Shown here: positions 5,219 to 5,444 of the stretch, in pieces
How positions within the stretch are numbered: position 1 is the first letter of the stretch
Layout of the letters: every line of letters starts with the position of its first letter
DNA from: Acidimicrobiales bacterium
Lineage (GTDB): Bacteria; Actinomycetota; Acidimicrobiia; Acidimicrobiales; RAAP-2
Assembly (NCBI GenBank): GCA_017883125.1
Contig: JADGOD010000149.1
Coordinates: forward strand, 1 to 5,444
Direction: 5' to 3'
Length of the DNA: 5,444 nt
Made by a program: the position numbers and the translations under genes
Notes under the pieces: generated by a model
Database searches by the model: none
The model's input: only the letters and a program-made list of their open reading frames with translations
Told to the model about the DNA's origin: nothing

Positions 5219-5444
5219 CGAGACATCCGCAGAGAGTGGATCACCTCGTCATCGTACCGACCAGACCCCGATCGTCGTCCGGGCACGCGATCGTGCGTGC
5301 AGGGATCGGACCCTGAACCCAGAAAGCTCGATGGATGACAGAGCGGATTCGGGACGGGCAAGGTGTCGCTCGGCACCTCGAGGGCGGGTCCACGCTGACG
5401 GGAAGCCTCCGTGAATCAGCGGTGAACTCGAACCTGCACAGGGC
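5219..5444. other. Upstream region of the DUF2889 gene
   Basis: No gene is supported here. On the minus strand TACGAT (5256-5251) is a TANNNT -10 candidate that would give a leader of about 25 nt, but its -35 (GACGAC, 5279-5274) is weak. Further upstream are two small inverted repeats: GCACG/CGTGC (5283-5296, 4-nt loop) and CAGGG/CCCTG (5300-5315, 6-nt loop). These could be operator sites or the end of a gene outside the window. Two minus-strand frames stay open from the right edge to about 5243-5250 but show no recognisable protein. Confidence 0.4.

Noticed and set aside
5300..5315. tRNA T-arm on the minus strand (CAGGG/CCCTG)
   Set aside because: The loop has 6 bases and lacks the TTC-purine-A pattern, so it is only a small hairpin.
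4220..5338. 372-codon plus-strand frame
   Set aside because: It is exactly antisense to DUF2889, which matches family blocks along its whole length. The plus frame shows only shadow composition.
5243..5444. C-terminal part of a minus-strand gene entering from the right
   Set aside because: Two frames are open to the edge, but both read as Arg/Pro/Ser-rich sequence with no recognisable motif. Open frames this long are expected by chance in such GC-rich DNA.

Overview
The window is a GC-rich stretch with GTG starts, TANNNT-type -10 elements and high third-position GC, which suggests an actinobacterium, perhaps an environmental lineage such as Acidimicrobiia. That placement is inference from base composition and gene families. 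No mobile element, CRISPR array, rRNA or complete tRNA is visible.

Layout. (1) Positions 1064 to 1 (minus) hold a Trp/Cys-rich protein that runs off the left edge. It resembles DUF6125 / ATC-hydrolase-like proteins and carries an internal duplication. It is easy to miss because it starts with GTG, and long shadow frames lie over it. (2) Divergently, 1165-1755 (plus) encodes a TetR-family regulator. The 100-bp gap between the two starts holds a perfect 24-bp palindrome (1116-1139) that fills the spacer and -10 of a good minus-strand promoter (TTGACC-N17-TAGCCT). (3) 1756-2017 is non-coding and contains a tRNA T-arm look-alike and the control region of the next gene. (4) 2018-2854 (plus) is a two-domain VOC (glyoxalase/dioxygenase superfamily) protein whose second domain looks metal-free. 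(5) 2855-3281 is non-coding and strongly structured. (6) 3815-3282 (minus) is a small single-domain cupin with substituted metal ligands, convergent with the VOC gene. (7) 3816-4216 has no firm gene but several hairpins. (8) 5218-4217 (minus) is a full-length DUF2889 protein. (9) 5219-5444 is its upstream region, with no supported gene.

How they may work together. The best-supported unit is the TetR gene and the divergent DUF6125-like gene, probably a local repressor and target responding to an unknown small ligand. The VOC, cupin and DUF2889 genes are each followed or preceded by long gaps and look separately transcribed. Small-molecule-binding folds beside a TetR regulator are typical of accessory catabolic neighbourhoods, but the sequence identifies no substrate or pathway.
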